This document shows positions 27,028 to 35,874 of a stretch of DNA of 64,000 bases, piece after piece (position 1 is the first letter of the stretch; each line of letters begins with the position of its first letter). The stretch is from Reyranella sp. (lineage in GTDB: Bacteria; Pseudomonadota; Alphaproteobacteria; Reyranellales; Reyranellaceae). Location: positions 124,001 to 188,000 of the forward strand of contig JAIEOV010000002.1 in the NCBI GenBank assembly GCA_019750135.1. Reading direction: 5' to 3'. The notes under the pieces are model-generated. The model searched no databases. It saw only the letters and a list, made by a program, of their open reading frames with translations, and was not told the DNA's origin. The position numbers and the translations under genes were made by a program.

Positions 27028-28259
27028 TCGTCGAGACCCCGCCCCTTGGCGCGCGCGAGCTCGTTGGAGCCCGGCTTGGTGGCGCTGAAGTAGCCGGCCG
27101 CCTTCTTGGCATCCATCTCGACCTGGGCGTCGGCGGGGATCAGCTCGTCGGGGATCGGCACCTGCTCGACGATCTCGATACCCTGCTCCCGGAGCGCATC
27201 GGACTTCATGTTGCTCATCGACGCGAAGCGGTCGATGCGGGCGATGCCGAGCCAATGGAACACGTCGGGCATCAGCTCCTGGAGGCGCATGTCCTGCACG
27301 CCCGCCACGCACTCCGTGCGATTGAAGTACTGCGCCGCTGAATCGCCGCCAGGCTGGCGCTTGCGCGCGTTGTAGACCAGGAACTTCGTGACCTCGCCCA
27401 GCGCGCGGCCTTCCTTGCGATTGTAGATGACGACGCCGACACCGCCCTTCTGCGCCATCTCGATGCAGATCTCGATACCGTGCGCCAGGTAAGGCCGACA
27501 GGTGCAGATGTCGGATCCGAACACGTCCGAGCCGTTGCACTCGTCGTGGAGACGGCAGGCAATCTTCGTCTCGGGCTTGCCGAGCTTCGACACGTCGCCG
27601 AAGAAATAGATCGTCGAACCGCCGATCGGCGGCAGGAACAGTTCCAGGTCGGGTCGCGTCACCAGCTCGGTATACATGCCGCCGGTCTGCTCGAAGAGCG
27701 TGCGGCGCAGCTCGCTCTCCTTGACGCCAAAGCGCTCGGCGATACCGGGCAGCCACCACACCGGCTCGATGGCCGCCTTGGTCACCTTCACGTCGCCCGA
27801 TCCGCTCAGGATGTCGTTGTCGGGCTTCAGCCGGCCGGCGGCGATGGCGTCCATGATCTCAGGCATGTTCACATGCGCCTTGGTGACGGCGATGGTCGGG
27901 CGGATGTCCCAGCCGGCGGCCAGCTTGTCGGCGAACACCTCGGCCACCATGTGGCCCCAGGGATCGAGCGACACGATCTTCTTGGGATCGAACCAGCTCT
28001 CGAACGGCCCGATCGGCTCGGCCGGCGAGGTGTTGGTGAAGTCGGGGCGATGGCCGGGCTTCAGTTCCTGGGCCGCGATCGCGAGCGCCCGGTAGATGCC
28101 GTAGGACCCGGAATGCACACCGATGGCGTTGCGCTTGCCGGGATCGCCCACGGTACCGACGACGGGTCCGCGAATATGGGGATCGTGCGCGCCCCAGATC
28201 ACCGGGGGAGCCGCCTGGCCGCCCTGCGAGGGGTGGGTATTCAGTCTGATGTGAGCCAT
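27024..28259 (-). CDS. GTP cyclohydrolase II-like protein URC1
   Basis: A 411-residue RibA-like protein with a long N-terminal region. Zinc cysteines lie in [22 protein letters not shown] (27529-27594) and the catalytic stretch [23 protein letters not shown] corresponds to the GTP-site block of GTP cyclohydrolase II. The extended N-terminus ([30 protein letters not shown]) and the partner genes mark it as the URC1 type, acting in uracil catabolism rather than riboflavin synthesis. ATG 28259 has GGAAAG before it and is preferred to TTG 28277. It leads the operon urc1-urc4-upp. Confidence 0.9.
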   Translation of the reverse strand: MAHIRLNTHPSQGGQAAPPVIWGAHDPHIRGPVVGTVGDPGKRNAIGVHSGSYGIYRALAIAAQELKPGHRPDFTNTSPAEPIGPFESWFDPKKIVSLDPWGHMVAEVFADKLAAGWDIRPTIAVTKAHVNMPEIMDAIAAGRLKPDNDILSGSGDVKVTKAAIEPVWWLPGIAERFGVKESELRRTLFEQTGGMYTELVTRPDLELFLPPIGGSTIYFFGDVSKLGKPETKIACRLHDECNGSDVFGSDICTCRPYLAHGIEICIEMAQKGGVGVVIYNRKEGRALGEVTKFLVYNARKRQPGGDSAAQYFNRTECVAGVQDMRLQELMPDVFHWLGIARIDRFASMSNMKSDALREQGIEIVEQVPIPDELIPADAQVEMDAKKAAGYFSATKPGSNELARAKGRGLDE

Positions 28260-28307
28260 GTGCTTTCCAGATGCCAAAAGCCGGGAAAGCGAGGCATTTT
28301 AGGCCCT

Positions 28308-29873
28308 GTGAGTGACAAAGGGAAGAAGCAGCAAAACGCGGCTAAAGCATTGCTGCCAAAGCAAATTCTGGGCAATGCGCTGCTCCTGCTGGCATCGTTC
28401 GGGCTCTGCCTGGCTGCGGCCGAGGCGTTCACGCGCTGGCAGGACGACGTGCCGTTGTTCGATTTCCCCCTGCCCTTGCCGGTCGGCCAGGATACGGCGG
28501 CCTCCCATCTCGCATCGCTGCCGACTGTCGCGGGCGTCAACCGCGACTGGTTCTACGACAAGGTGCCGCCGCCGCCGCGACAACCGGTGCCCGAGCAGTG
28601 GCAGCGCTGGTACGACGACCTGGAGCGCAAGCACGCCGCGACCGGATCGCTGTTCCGCGGCGGCGACATGTTCAAGGTCTGGAACACGGCGCTCGCGCCC
28701 AACCCCTGTGACCACGTCATGCTGCGCGACGCGCCCGGCGCGATGTTCGTCTTCGACCCGCCGGACGGCAACCCGCAGCCGCCGTTCCGCTTCCTGCCGA
28801 GCGCCACCAATCCCGAAACGATGGTGACCAACGACTTCGGCTGGCGCGGCGGACCGGTCACCTTCGCGCGCAGCGCGCGCACCGTGCGCATCGTCTTCGT
28901 CGGCTCCTCGACTGTGGTGAGCAGCCATCACATGCCGCATTCCTTCCCCGAGTTCGTCGGCCACTTCCTCAATCGGTGGGCCAAGGCGAGAGGGATCGAC
29001 GTGCGCTTCGAAGTGCTGAATGCAGCGCGCGAGAGCATCGGCTCGACCGGCATTGCCGCCATCGTACGCCAGGAAGTGGTGCCCACCCGACCCGATCTCG
29101 TCATCTACTACGAAGGCGGCAACCAGTTCTCGCTCGATTCTCTTGCCGGTAGCGTGCCGCAACGGCCGTCGACCGCCGATCGGCCACCGCCGGGGCCGCT
29201 TGGCCAGCTGCTGAAGGACGCGGCGCGCTGGTCGGCGTTGGCGAGGCGACTGGAGGCGAGCGCCGGGCTACTCGATCAGCCGGGCAACGGCGGCGGGGAA
29301 TGGCCCAAGCCTGCCTATACCCTCAGGTGGCCGGCCGGCCTCGACGAGAGCGCACCCGACATCACGCGGGCCGATCTGCCGGTCAATCTCCCCGTCATCC
29401 TCGGCGACCTCGACCGGATCAGGGCCGACCTGGCCAATGTCGATGCCGAGCTCGCGATCTCCTCGTTCATATGGATGGTGCGCGACGGCCTCGTGCTCGA
29501 CCCGATGCGACATCGCTATATCCTCGAGCAGCTCAATGTCGGCTACTTTCCGTTCAGCTATCGCGATCTCGCGCGCCTCGCCGCCTTCCAGAACCGCGTG
29601 TTCGCCGCCTATGCCCGAGCGCACGGCCTGCCCTTCCTCGACGTCGCTGGCACGATGCCGTTCGATCCGAACCTGTTCTTCGACGCCGTGCACAAGTCCT
29701 ATCCCGGCGAACGCATGCAGGGCTGGGTCACTTTCCTGCTGCTCGTGCCGCTGATCGAGCAGCGGTTGGCCAGCGGCGCCTGGCCGAAACCGGTGCCGAC
29801 GATGCCGTCGACTCACCCCGCCTTCGTCGTGCCGCCACGGCTCGTGCCGCTCAACTGCAGCAAGTCCAGATGA
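28308..29873 (+). CDS. membrane-anchored SGNH-hydrolase-type protein (paralogue 1)
   Basis: A 521-residue protein with one N-terminal membrane span ([23 protein letters not shown]). A conserved domain contains [23 protein letters not shown] (Ser of block I), [10 protein letters not shown] (Asn of block III) and [17 protein letters not shown] (DxxH of block V), so an esterase or acyl-transfer role at the cell surface is likely. It shares the whole architecture with the gene at 33705-35261. The start is inferred: GTG 28308 gives a length matching that paralogue, although the ribosome site is weak; upstream in-frame sequence is antisense to urc1. Confidence 0.75.
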   Translation: MSDKGKKQQNAAKALLPKQILGNALLLLASFGLCLAAAEAFTRWQDDVPLFDFPLPLPVGQDTAASHLASLPTVAGVNRDWFYDKVPPPPRQPVPEQWQRWYDDLERKHAATGSLFRGGDMFKVWNTALAPNPCDHVMLRDAPGAMFVFDPPDGNPQPPFRFLPSATNPETMVTNDFGWRGGPVTFARSARTVRIVFVGSSTVVSSHHMPHSFPEFVGHFLNRWAKARGIDVRFEVLNAARESIGSTGIAAIVRQEVVPTRPDLVIYYEGGNQFSLDSLAGSVPQRPSTADRPPPGPLGQLLKDAARWSALARRLEASAGLLDQPGNGGGEWPKPAYTLRWPAGLDESAPDITRADLPVNLPVILGDLDRIRADLANVDAELAISSFIWMVRDGLVLDPMRHRYILEQLNVGYFPFSYRDLARLAAFQNRVFAAYARAHGLPFLDVAGTMPFDPNLFFDAVHKSYPGERMQGWVTFLLLVPLIEQRLASGAWPKPVPTMPSTHPAFVVPPRLVPLNCSKSR

Positions 29874-29891
29874 GCCCGCAATTCGGTACCT

Positions 29892-30920
29892 TCAGCTGAC
29901 GTGTCTTGTGACGATACGCGCTAGCAACTCAGCCGAGGTTTCCGGCGACTTCGCCTTCCTGGTTCGCGGACGCTTCAGCGCGCCGGCTTCGAAGGCGGCG
30001 ATAACCGCGTCGTGCACATACGAGGTGCGGCAGACCGTGGGCGTGTTGGCCAGTTCCTCGGCCACCTCGATCACCGCCTCGCGCACCTGGCGCCGACGCT
30101 GGCGTTCGCTGTCGGCAGGATCGGTCGCTGCCAACGCCTTCAACGCAGCCGCAGAGGCGACCAGCGTGCGGAAGTCCTTGAGCGAGATGCGCCTGCCGGC
30201 GATCTCCTGCAGGAACGCATTGACCTCGGCGGCCCGGACCGGCCGCACGGTGTCGGCGTCGCGGCACTGGAACAGCCGCCGTCCAGGCAGCGCCAGCAAG
30301 CGCGTCACGGCCGCATGGAAGCGGGCGCTTCGCACCTGCTTGGTGACGATCTTGCCGCCCTTGGCCTTGAACGACAGCGTCACCAGGCGCTTGCCGGCAA
30401 TCTTCACGTTCGACTTCAGCAGGGTCGTGGCGCCGCGGGTACCGCGCTCGCGGGCGTATTCCTCGCTGCCGGCGCGAATCGCCGTACGGCTCACGAGCTC
30501 GACGACCGACGCGGCGACGAAGCGCCTATCGATCTCTTCGAGGGACAAGCAGCGGCCGATGGCGCGGCGGATCGCCGGCAACGACCTAGCGAGGCCGGCG
30601 AGCCGGCGTGCCTTGAGAGACTCGCGGACCTCGGCCCATTTCGGGTGATAGCGGTATTGCAGTCGGCCGGCCGCATCTTCGCCGACGGCCTGCAGATGGG
30701 CGGCGGGATTGGCCGCGTAGCGGACGTTGACGTAGGCCGGCGGCACAGCCAGCGCCTTCAGCCGGCGGATTTCGCCGGCACCGCGCACGAAGGAGCCGGA
30801 GGGAGTCAAGAAGGCGAAACCCTTGCCGTGACGTCGGCGCCGCAGCGTCAGCGCCTCGGGGCCGACGATCACCAGACCTTTTTCCTCGGCAAGCCGGGCG
30901 ACCGTCGAGCGCTGTGACAT
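29892..30920 (-). CDS. DNA topoisomerase IB (poxvirus/eukaryotic type)
   Basis: A 342-residue type IB topoisomerase. The N-terminal domain has RRRRHGKGFAFL and AVPPAYVNVRYAANPAAHLQAVGEDAAGRLQYRYHPKW; the catalytic domain has GTRGATTLLKSNVKI, LSFKAKGGK, ISLKDFRTL and CRTSYVHDAV with the nucleophile Tyr301. The enzyme relaxes supercoils without ATP. An EcfG-like promoter with the exact GGAAC/CGTT elements ends 10 bases from the ATG, leaving almost no leader. It is divergent from the hybrid histidine kinase. The very long in-frame extension upstream to 33077 is not coding. Confidence 0.93.
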   Translation of the reverse strand: MSQRSTVARLAEEKGLVIVGPEALTLRRRRHGKGFAFLTPSGSFVRGAGEIRRLKALAVPPAYVNVRYAANPAAHLQAVGEDAAGRLQYRYHPKWAEVRESLKARRLAGLARSLPAIRRAIGRCLSLEEIDRRFVAASVVELVSRTAIRAGSEEYARERGTRGATTLLKSNVKIAGKRLVTLSFKAKGGKIVTKQVRSARFHAAVTRLLALPGRRLFQCRDADTVRPVRAAEVNAFLQEIAGRRISLKDFRTLVASAAALKALAATDPADSERQRRRQVREAVIEVAEELANTPTVCRTSYVHDAVIAAFEAGALKRPRTRKAKSPETSAELLARIVTRHVS

Positions 30921-30929
30921 AAGCCAGCA

Positions 30930-30954
30930 AACGCCGGGTCCCTCCGGCCGTTCC
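30930..30954 (-). promoter_or_regulatory. EcfG-type promoter of topoisomerase IB
   Basis: Read on the minus strand: GGAAC (30954-30950), 16-base spacer, CGTT (30933-30930), an exact match to the general-stress consensus. Only 9 bases separate CGTT from the ATG at 30920. Confidence 0.65.
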
Positions 30955-30984
30955 GCGGCATTCCCGGGTGAAATTACTTTGCCT

Positions 30985-31009
30985 GCAACCGGGAAGCGCT
31001 CAAGGCGTT
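30985..31009 (+). promoter_or_regulatory. EcfG-like promoter of the hybrid kinase
   Basis: GCAAC (30985-30989), 16-base spacer, CGTT (31006-31009); the start codon is at 31029 with GGGGAG in between. One -35 base differs from consensus. It is back to back with the topoisomerase promoter. Confidence 0.5.
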
Positions 31010-31028
31010 GACGGTCGACGGGGAGTGT

Positions 31029-32981
31029 ATGAACGCTACGGGAATGACGAAAGAAGCGCTGTTGCGAGGTTCCACCGAGAGCGAACGGTTTCGCTTGCTG
31101 GTCGAGGCGGTGACCGACTACGCCATTTTCATGCTCGACCCGAGAGGGATCGTGGCGAGTTGGAACGCCGGCGCCGAGCGCATCAAGGGCTACAAGGCGA
31201 AAGAGATCATCGGCCGCAGCTTCGCGACCTTCTACGAAGAGGCCGACCGCAGAGCCGGCATCCCTGAGCGCGTGCTGTCGATCGCCGAGCGCGATGGCAA
31301 GTTCCAGGCCGAAGGCTGGCGCGTGCGCAAGGACGGCAGCCGCTTCTGGGCCTTCGTCATCATCGATGCGATCTATGACAACGGCGAGCTCATCGGCTTC
31401 GCCAAGATCACACGCGACCTCACGGAGCGGCGGGAAGCCGAGGAGGAGCTGCGACGCAGCGAAGAGCTGTTCCGGCGGCTGGTCGAGGGCGTCACCGACT
31501 ACGCGATCTACATGCTCGACCCCGCCGGCATCGTCAGCAACTGGAATGCCGGCGCCCAGCGCATCAAGGGCTACGGGCCGGACGAAATCGTCGGCCAGCA
31601 TTTCTCGATCTTCTACACCGACGAGGACCGCAGCAGCGGCGAGCCGGCGCGCAGCCTCGCCATCGCCGAGCGCGAAGGCCGTTTCGAGGCCGAGGCCTGG
31701 CGACAGCGCAAGGACGGCAGCCGCTTCTGGGCCAACGTCGTCATCGACGCCATTCGCGAGCCGTCGGGACGCCTGATCGGGTTTGCCAAGATCACGCGCG
31801 ATATCACCGAGCGCCGGGAGGCCCAACTTGCGCTGGAGCGCACGCGCGAGGCGCTGGCGCACTCGCAGAAGATCGAGGCGATCGGCAAGCTGACGGGCGG
31901 CGTGGCGCACGACTTCAACAATCTTCTCACCGTCGTGCTGGGCAGCCTCGACCTGCTGCGCCGTTACCTGCCCCACGACGATCCGCGCATCACCCGCCTG
32001 CTCGACAACGCCTTGCAAGGGGCGCAACGCGGCGCCAGCCTGACGCAGCGCATGCTGGCCTTCGCGCGCCGGCAGGAACTCGACCTGCAGCCGGTCGATC
32101 TGGTGGAGCTGACGCGCGGCATGCGCGATCTGCTGCAGCGCTCGCTCGGTCCCCAGATCGCCATCGAGACGCGCTTTCCCCTCGCCCTCGACAACGTGAT
32201 CGCCGATCCGCACCAGCTCGAGACGGCACTCCTCAATCTCGCGGTCAACGCACGCGACGCCATGCCGGCCGGCGGCATCCTGACTATCACCGCCCGCAAC
32301 GAGGCAACGGTGGGTGATGCCAGCCTGCGCCCTGGGCGATACGTCAGGCTGACGTTGCGCGACAGCGGCGAAGGCATGGATGCCGATACGCTGGCGCGTG
32401 CGACCGAGCCGTTCTTCACCACCAAGGGCATCGGCAAGGGCACCGGCCTCGGCCTTTCCATGGTCCACGGCATGGTGGAGCAACTCGGCGGCCAATTGAT
32501 CCTGCACAGCAAGCCGGGCGAAGGCACGACCGCCGAGCTCTGGCTGCCGGCGGCAGAACGTCCCGCGGCGACCGGCGGTTCGGCGACCGAGAGGCGGGCG
32601 GCCGTCGAGCAAAGTCCTGTGCTCACCATACTGGCGGTCGATGACGATGCGCTGGTGCTCGCCAACACGCGCGCCATGCTCGAGGATCTCGGGCATACCG
32701 TCGTCGCCGCCTTCTCGGGCGAGCAGGCGCTCGAGAAGTTCGAACGGACTCCCGCCATTGATCTCGTGATCACCGATCACGCCATGCCCAAGATGACCGG
32801 CACTGAGCTGGCCAAGAAGATCGTGGCCAGCCGCCCCGGCGTGCCGATCATCCTGGCGACCGGATATGCCGAGCTGCCGCCAGCCGCGCAGATCGGTCTG
32901 CCGCGGCTCTCCAAGCCGTTCCGGCAGGAGGCGCTGGCCGAGGCCGTCGCCAGCGCCGTCAAAGCCAATCGCGCCATCTGA
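31029..32981 (+). CDS. hybrid sensor histidine kinase (PAS-PAS-HisKA-HATPase-REC)
   Basis: A 650-residue cytoplasmic kinase without membrane spans. Two PAS domains (about 21-134 and 148-263) are near copies of each other, each ending GFAKITRD(L/I)TERREA. The dimerisation/phosphorylation helix has His294 in GGVAHDFNNLL, the ATPase has NLAVNARDAM, DSGEGMDADTL and GKGTGLGLSMVHGM, and the C-terminal receiver has Asp583 in VITDHAMPKMTG with the conserved Lys in LSKPF. ATG 31029 is chosen for its GGGGAG site. No cognate output regulator is adjacent, but a lone receiver protein is encoded at 38745. Confidence 0.93.
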   Translation: MNATGMTKEALLRGSTESERFRLLVEAVTDYAIFMLDPRGIVASWNAGAERIKGYKAKEIIGRSFATFYEEADRRAGIPERVLSIAERDGKFQAEGWRVRKDGSRFWAFVIIDAIYDNGELIGFAKITRDLTERREAEEELRRSEELFRRLVEGVTDYAIYMLDPAGIVSNWNAGAQRIKGYGPDEIVGQHFSIFYTDEDRSSGEPARSLAIAEREGRFEAEAWRQRKDGSRFWANVVIDAIREPSGRLIGFAKITRDITERREAQLALERTREALAHSQKIEAIGKLTGGVAHDFNNLLTVVLGSLDLLRRYLPHDDPRITRLLDNALQGAQRGASLTQRMLAFARRQELDLQPVDLVELTRGMRDLLQRSLGPQIAIETRFPLALDNVIADPHQLETALLNLAVNARDAMPAGGILTITARNEATVGDASLRPGRYVRLTLRDSGEGMDADTLARATEPFFTTKGIGKGTGLGLSMVHGMVEQLGGQLILHSKPGEGTTAELWLPAAERPAATGGSATERRAAVEQSPVLTILAVDDDALVLANTRAMLEDLGHTVVAAFSGEQALEKFERTPAIDLVITDHAMPKMTGTELAKKIVASRPGVPIILATGYAELPPAAQIGLPRLSKPFRQEALAEAVASAVKANRAI

Positions 32982-33040
32982 ACTGCCACGAATTCCTCCG
33001 TAGCTGGACGGATTGCGCTTCAGGATGCGATTGTGACGAC

Positions 33041-33493
33041 ATGATCTCTCGTCGTGTCCTCTTCGCGGTTCCCGCACTCTCGCTTGTTTCGGCTCGCGCC
33101 TTCGCTCAATCGGTCAACACCCTGCCGGGGATGACGACCGTCACCTTCCCGCCCGGCTCCAACGCGACGACGATCGCCGGCCAGTTGGCGCCGGGCGGCC
33201 GCAGCGTCTACTACGTCCAGGCCAAGGCAGGGCAGACTCTGATGGTGTCGGTGATGCCCGTCGCGACCGGTATCAGCTTCCAGGTCTTCAAGGCCAACGC
33301 GGGCGTGGCCAAAGGCGCCGACGGCCTCCCCGTCGTGACCGGCGGCACGCTGCCGGACGCCGGACCAAGCGACAACGCGACGGCCTGGATCGGCGCCATT
33401 CCCCAGGACGGCAATTACCTGGTCCTTGTCACGATGCGTCCGGCCGCAGCGCCGACGCCGAGCCCGTACAATCTCACCGTTTCGTTGCAGTAG
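33041..33493 (+). CDS. exported protein of unknown function, PPC-like beta fold
   Basis: A 150-residue protein with signal MISRRVLFAVPALSLVSARAFAQ. The mature part (GQLAPGGRSVYYVQAKAGQTLMVSVMPVATGISFQVF..WIGAIPQDGNYLVLVTMRP..SPYNLTVSLQ) resembles the pre-peptidase C-terminal beta-sandwich, in which a protein domain is stabilised outside the cytoplasm, but it stands alone here. Pro-rich linker near the end. No catalytic motif. It lies 59 bases after the kinase gene on the same strand. Confidence 0.7.
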   Translation: MISRRVLFAVPALSLVSARAFAQSVNTLPGMTTVTFPPGSNATTIAGQLAPGGRSVYYVQAKAGQTLMVSVMPVATGISFQVFKANAGVAKGADGLPVVTGGTLPDAGPSDNATAWIGAIPQDGNYLVLVTMRPAAAPTPSPYNLTVSLQ

Positions 33494-33646
33494 GGTCGAG
33501 ACTATTTGCCAATTCAATGCAAATTAAACTCAACAAATTGATTGCTCCGTGGGTGCAATTAATTCATAAAACCGACGTCGATTGGTTGCGGGACACCGGG
33601 GTGCTTGGGGAATTCGGCCCTTCGATCATCGACAAGGCCTGTGGGG

Positions 33647-33677
33647 TGCCGGCGTGTTCGGGGTGGGGCCGCCGGCA
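33647..33677. terminator. inverted repeat between convergent genes, possible terminator
   Basis: TGCCGGC (33647-33653) and GCCGGCA (33671-33677) form a 7-bp stem with a 17-base loop in the 211-base gap between two convergent genes. A C/T-rich stretch follows on the plus strand. The rest of this gap is unusually AT-rich (33500-33580) and shows no convincing gene. Confidence 0.35.
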
Positions 33678-33704
33678 TCTCCTTTCCTCTCAGAAAATCC
33701 GACG

Positions 33705-35261
33705 TCAAGATTTGCCGGTACAGGTGAAGGTGATGGGCCGCGGCTTGAAGACAGGCGCGGGCATCTTCTCCCCCTCGAACTTGCGCGGCCAGGCGCCGGT
33801 CTTCAGATGGCGCTCCACGATCGGCACCAGCCCCTGCAGGAACACCCAGGCGCGCAGGCGCTCGCCGGCATAGCTGTTGTGGATGGCGTCGACGAAGAGA
33901 TCCGGATCGAACGGCATGAGCCGCGCCACGTCGATGAAGGCGAGGTCGTGCGCGCGGGCATACTTGGCAAAGACACGATTCTGGAAGGCGGCCAGCCGTT
34001 CCATGTCGCGATAGTGGAACGGTCCGTAGTTCTGGTTGATATGGTCGAGGATCGAGCGGTGGCGGACAGGATCCAGCAGCATCCCGTCCTTCACCAGCCA
34101 GAAGAATGACGCGATGACCAGTTCCGTGCCGACGGCGTCGCCGGCGGCTCGGATGGTATCGAGATCGCGCAGAATCGTCGGCAGATGCACCGGCAGATCG
34201 CTGCGGGTGATGTCGGGATCGCGTTCATCGAGACCCTTGGGCCACAACAGCGCATAGTCCTTCTTCGGCCATTCGGCGCCGCCTTCGGGCAGGCTGCGCG
34301 CGCTGAACAGGGCCTGCAGCCGGCGAACCAGCGCCGATTCGTATTGAAGGTCGTTCAGCCACGAGCCGCCGGCTGCGCTGCCGCCACTGGCCGGCTGCGC
34401 CGGGCAATGCTCGCCGGCGGTGCTGGCCGCGTCGGGCGTCGCGGGCGTCATGGTGCGCAGATCGAACTGGTTCGCGCCTTCGTAATAGACGAGCAGGTCC
34501 GGACGCAGCGGCAACACCTCGTCGCGCACGATCACGACGTTGTCGCTCGAGGTGATGCTTTCACGCCCCGCGTTGAGGATCTCGAACGTCACACCGAGCT
34601 TGCGAGCGGCAGCCCACATGTTCAGCCAGCTGCCGACGAACTCGGGATACGAATAGGGAAAGTAGTGATTGCCGACGGTGGTCGAGGCACCGATGAAGGC
34701 GATGCGCACCGTCCGCGGCTGGCGCTCGAACGGTACCGGTGGCCCGCGAAATCCGTAGGCGTTGGTGACCAGGCCGATCGGCGTCGTCGCGTTGGGCAGG
34801 AATCGGTAAGGCGGCCGCGCTTCCCCCGACGGCGGATCGTACAGATAGAGGTGTCCCGGCGCGCCGCAGAGATAGGCATGACGACAGGGATCGCCGACGA
34901 AGGTGGCGTTCCAGGCCTTGAACATGTCGGCGCGGCGCGTGCCCTCGGTGACGCCGCTCTGCTCGACCTTGCTCACCAGGTCGAGCCATTCCTTCGGTAT
35001 CGCTCTGCGGTTTGGCAAAGGAGGCGGATCGGCGAAGAACCATGCGCGATCGACGCCAGGGGCAAGGGCGATCTCGTCGAGATGACGACCGATGGGTGAG
35101 TTGTCGGCATTCGCGTCGAGCTGGCGCACGACGAACTCGGCCGCGGCCGTGCACAGTGCAACCGAGACTACGACCAGCAGAGCGTTGAGCCAAACCCTTC
35201 CCACAACTCGGTCTACACGATTCGTCGGCCCCGTTGGATGCAAAAAGGGAGGCCATCGCAC
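33705..35261 (-). CDS. membrane-anchored SGNH-hydrolase-type protein (paralogue 2)
   Basis: A 518-residue paralogue of the protein at 28308-29873. One N-terminal span (VWLNALLVVVSVALCTAAAEFVV) is followed by RRADMFKAWNATF, IAFIGASTTVGNHY (Ser), YYEGANQFDL (Asn) and LFVDAIHNSYAGERLRAW (DxxH). The C-terminal KPRPITFTCTGKS parallels [11 protein letters not shown] in paralogue 1. GTG 35261 is chosen because AGGGG lies 8 bases upstream and the resulting length equals the paralogue; in-frame sequence further upstream is antisense to another gene. Substrate unknown; acyl ester hydrolysis or transfer on an envelope glycan is an inference. Confidence 0.75.
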   Translation of the reverse strand: MRWPPFLHPTGPTNRVDRVVGRVWLNALLVVVSVALCTAAAEFVVRQLDANADNSPIGRHLDEIALAPGVDRAWFFADPPPLPNRRAIPKEWLDLVSKVEQSGVTEGTRRADMFKAWNATFVGDPCRHAYLCGAPGHLYLYDPPSGEARPPYRFLPNATTPIGLVTNAYGFRGPPVPFERQPRTVRIAFIGASTTVGNHYFPYSYPEFVGSWLNMWAAARKLGVTFEILNAGRESITSSDNVVIVRDEVLPLRPDLLVYYEGANQFDLRTMTPATPDAASTAGEHCPAQPASGGSAAGGSWLNDLQYESALVRRLQALFSARSLPEGGAEWPKKDYALLWPKGLDERDPDITRSDLPVHLPTILRDLDTIRAAGDAVGTELVIASFFWLVKDGMLLDPVRHRSILDHINQNYGPFHYRDMERLAAFQNRVFAKYARAHDLAFIDVARLMPFDPDLFVDAIHNSYAGERLRAWVFLQGLVPIVERHLKTGAWPRKFEGEKMPAPVFKPRPITFTCTGKS

Positions 35262-35285
35262 CGCATCACCCCTGATGTATTTGCA

Positions 35286-35311
35286 GCAACTTTTACCTTC
35301 TGCGCGGCGTT
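35286..35311 (+). promoter_or_regulatory. EcfG-like promoter of the SpoIIAA-like gene at 35385
   Basis: GCAAC (35286-35290), 17-base spacer, CGTT (35308-35311), with a leader of roughly 65 bases before GAGGAG and ATG 35385. One -35 base differs from GGAAC. Confidence 0.45.
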
Positions 35312-35384
35312 TGGGCGGACGAATTAACTCCCTGTTTTGTAGTGACTTTTTGCACTCACCATCAGTCCGCGAGGAGTCCGAGTG

Positions 35385-35816
35385 ATGCCGCTTAGTTGTT
35401 CGACGTTTCCCGCTTCTCGGCTGTGCATCGTCAGCGGCGAGAGCACGGTGACGCGATCCGACATCGATGATTATCTCGCCCGCACGATCGCCTCGGGTGC
35501 CAAGGGCTACGCCAAGCTCGTCGACGTCACCGGCTGCACGCTGGCGCTCGATGCCGACGACATAGAAGCGGTGGCCGATCGCCTTATGCACTACGGCATC
35601 GGTGAGCAACCCGGTCCGGTCGCCATGGTCGTGGGCTCCGCTCTCAATCTCGACATGGCGGTATTGCTGAAGCAGCGGGTAGGCGATCGTCCGTTTCGCA
35701 TCTTCACCAGCGTCGGCGCGGCGCGTTCCTGGCTGGCGGGCTATCAGCAGAGCTACGACCCTGCGGCCTTCACGACCGGCCTCAGCACGCGGTGGCGCAG
35801 CCTGCCCACGATCTGA
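35385..35816 (+). CDS. SpoIIAA/STAS-like protein (paralogue A)
   Basis: A 143-residue soluble protein. The pattern LCIVSGESTVTRSDIDDYLARTIASGAKGYAKLVDVTGCTLAL, then GPVAMVVGS and DRPFRIFTSVGAARSWLAGY, matches the SpoIIAA-like/STAS fold. The last block, DRP-x-(R/K)-(I/V)-F-x-x-V-x-x-AR-x-WL, is shared with two tandem genes at 39121 and 39502. No phosphorylatable Ser of the classical anti-sigma antagonist motif can be pinpointed. ATG 35385 has GAGGAG 8 bases upstream. Upstream lies an EcfG-like promoter. Confidence 0.72.
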   Translation: MPLSCSTFPASRLCIVSGESTVTRSDIDDYLARTIASGAKGYAKLVDVTGCTLALDADDIEAVADRLMHYGIGEQPGPVAMVVGSALNLDMAVLLKQRVGDRPFRIFTSVGAARSWLAGYQQSYDPAAFTTGLSTRWRSLPTI

Positions 35817-35874
35817 CTGCGCGCCGAGAAACAGCCGCCTTGCCTCGCCCGCCCAAAGCGGGTGAATTGAGGGC

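Noticed and set aside
33517..33873. 118-codon plus-strand frame after the exported protein
   Set aside because: More than half lies antisense to the SGNH gene; the first part is AT-rich intergenic sequence without a ribosome site.
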